This document shows positions 4,997-6,139 of a stretch of DNA of 6,139 nt, one piece after another. The notes beneath the pieces are model-generated. The model had not been told where the DNA came from, did not search any database, and saw only the letters and a list, made by a program, of their open reading frames with translations. The translations under genes were made by a program, and so were the position numbers. The stretch is from Firmicutes bacterium UBA5500 (lineage in GTDB: Bacteria > Bacillota > UBA994 > UBA5500), in the NCBI GenBank assembly GCA_002427055.1, contig DIPA01000128.1, positions 600 through 6,738 on the forward strand, given 5' to 3'. Every line of letters starts with the position of its first letter. Position 1 is the first letter of the stretch.

Positions 4997-6019
4997 ATGG
5001 ATAAGATTCTTGAAGTGAAAGACCTGCGGGTTTCTTTTCATACCTACGCCGGTGAAGTGCGGGCTGTGCGAGGTGTCAGTTTTGACCTGCATAGGGGAGA
5101 GACATTAGCTTTTGTGGGTGAATCGGGCTGCGGCAAGACGGTTACGGCCAAATCAATTCTTAGGCTCTTGCCTTCTCCGCCTGCCGAAATCAAGCCTCAA
5201 GCGCAAATCCTCTATGACGGTGACGATGTGCTGAAAATGGATAGGAAGCGGTTACAGAAATTCCGCGGCAATGAAGTCAGTATGATCTTCCAAGACCCGA
5301 TGACGTCTTTAAATCCGACTATGACTTGTGGTCAGCAAATCGTTGAAGCCTTAGTGTTGCATAAAAAGTTGAACAAACAAGAGGCCAAGGAGGAAGCTAT
5401 TAGGATACTAAGATTGGTCAAAATGCCGGACGCCGAAAAACGCTTTAGTTCCTATCCCCATGAACTATCCGGCGGTATGCGTCAGCGGGTGATGATCGCT
5501 ATCGCCCTGTCCTGTGACCCAAGTATTTTGATTGCTGATGAGCCAACTACGGCGTTGGATGTGACTATTCAAGCGCAGATTATTGACCTCTTACAGGAGC
5601 TAAAGGATAAGCTAAACACAGCGATTATTTTGGTCACCCACGACCTAGGGGTTGTGGCTACCTTAGCCGATCGTATTCAAGTCATGTATGCCGGTCAAGT
5701 TATGGAAACAGGTACGTCCCGGGAGATCTTTTATAGCCCTAAACATCCTTATACGTGGGCTTTGCTGAGTTCTGTGCCTGGTTTAGCAGAGCATAGTAAG
5801 CAAGAGCTCTACTCTCTGAAAGGGACACCGCCCGATCTCATTATGCCGCTGAAGAGTTGTCCCTTTGCGGCTAGGTGTGAATATTGTATGCCGATCTGCA
5901 AGCGGCAAATGCCGCAGGTGACTGGTCTTACAGATACTCATCAGGTTGCTTGTTGGCTACAGCACCCTTATGCACCGCTGGTCGAGCCTTCTTATGAGAG
6001 GGGTGTTAGCAATGAATAA
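4997..6019 (+). CDS. oppD: Oligopeptide ABC transporter ATP-binding protein OppD
   Basis: This 340-residue cytoplasmic ATPase is one of two that power the importer. Motifs visible in order are Walker A GESGCGKT (41-48), Q-loop with Gln99 in IFQDPMTSLNP, signature LSGGM (157-161, followed by RQR), Walker B ILIADEP (177-183), D-loop region ALDV (186-189) and switch His215. All catalytic positions are intact. The C-terminal oligopeptide-transporter extension includes GTPPDL (276-281) and the cysteines Cys288, Cys294, Cys301 and Cys319. In a DppD homologue of known structure, the equivalent cysteines hold a [4Fe-4S] cluster. An additional Cys297 lies among them. The start has AAGGAGG overlapping the oppC stop with seven-base spacing. 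It overlaps oppF by eight bases. The family as a whole covers dipeptide and oligopeptide systems, so Opp is favoured by operon content rather than by this protein alone. Confidence 0.95.
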   Translation: MDKILEVKDLRVSFHTYAGEVRAVRGVSFDLHRGETLAFVGESGCGKTVTAKSILRLLPSPPAEIKPQAQILYDGDDVLKMDRKRLQKFRGNEVSMIFQDPMTSLNPTMTCGQQIVEALVLHKKLNKQEAKEEAIRILRLVKMPDAEKRFSSYPHELSGGMRQRVMIAIALSCDPSILIADEPTTALDVTIQAQIIDLLQELKDKLNTAIILVTHDLGVVATLADRIQVMYAGQVMETGTSREIFYSPKHPYTWALLSSVPGLAEHSKQELYSLKGTPPDLIMPLKSCPFAARCEYCMPICKRQMPQVTGLTDTHQVACWLQHPYAPLVEPSYERGVSNE

Positions 6020-6139
6020 CCAGTCCGAGAAGGAGCTATTAGTTGAGGTCAAGAACCTGTGCAAATGCTTCCGGCAAGGCAAGTCAGAGTTGAAAGCGGT
6101 TGACGACGTTTCATTCGCCATTAGGCGGGGCGAGACTTT
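6012..6139 (+). CDS. oppF: Oligopeptide ABC transporter ATP-binding protein OppF, N-terminus (partial)
   Basis: Only the first 42 codons lie in the window. They read MNNQSEKELLVEVKNLCKCF and later LKAVDDVSFAIRRGET. This is the start of an OppF-type ATPase: an LLxVKNL strand, then AVDxVSFxIxxGET just before Walker A, which falls outside the window. The ATG overlaps the oppD stop by eight bases in another frame, and AGGGG (5999-6003) is eight bases upstream, so translation is probably coupled to oppD. OppF would form the heterodimer partner of OppD. The Cys17 and Cys19 in NLCKCF are unusual compared with the NLxKxF form I expect, but no role is implied. Whether the gene is intact cannot be judged. 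Confidence 0.9.
   Translation, partial: MNNQSEKELLVEVKNLCKCFRQGKSELKAVDDVSFAIRRGET

Noticed and set aside
1..6139. CRISPR array, insertion sequence, prophage or tRNA gene
   Set aside because: I found no spaced repeats, transposase-like reading frame, terminal inverted repeats or tRNA-like fold on either strand.

Overview
The window reads as chromosomal DNA of a low-to-mid GC Gram-positive-lineage bacterium (Firmicutes, probably Clostridia or Negativicutes). The evidence is strong AGGAGG-type Shine-Dalgarno sites, several TTG starts, a lipoprotein-type solute-binding protein, and family-typical protein sequences. Genus and species cannot be read from the sequence. All genes are on the + strand.

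Layout. Bases 1 to about 24 are the last bases of a 5S rRNA gene, so an rRNA operon ends here. A compact rho-independent terminator (34-61) follows. Next come a second, isolated copy of the 5S 3' tail (110-121) and a long hairpin (130-160). A promoter candidate (179-207) and a near-perfect Shine-Dalgarno then lead into an RpiR/MurR-family regulator (256-1131) with an N-terminal helix-turn-helix and a C-terminal SIS sugar-phosphate-type domain. That gene ends at its own terminator (1140-1167).

A second promoter candidate (1221-1249) drives an oligopeptide ABC importer operon. Its genes are oppA (lipoprotein binding protein, 1294-2979), oppB (permease, 3115-4047), oppC (permease, 4061-4984), oppD (ATPase, 4997-6019) and the start of oppF (second ATPase, from 6012, cut by the window end). 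The permease and ATPase genes are packed with 13- and 12-base gaps and then an 8-base overlap. The only large gap in the operon, between oppA and oppB, carries a 14-bp hairpin without a U-tract. Such a hairpin is expected to let binding-protein mRNA accumulate above permease mRNA.

How the parts work together. OppA, tethered to the outer face of the membrane, would capture peptides and deliver them to the OppB/OppC channel, with OppD/OppF powering import by ATP hydrolysis. The adjacent RpiR-type protein is the obvious candidate regulator. Both predicted promoters share the 9-mer ATAGCAAAT between their -35 and -10 boxes, and this is the best lead for a common operator. An SIS-domain regulator beside a peptide importer hints that the signal or cargo may involve an amino sugar or muropeptide, but this is inference.

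The proteins belong to well-known families and I see no undescribed multi-gene system. The items worth a second look are regulatory: the oppA-oppB hairpin, the oppB start, the shared promoter motif, and the duplicated 5S tail.
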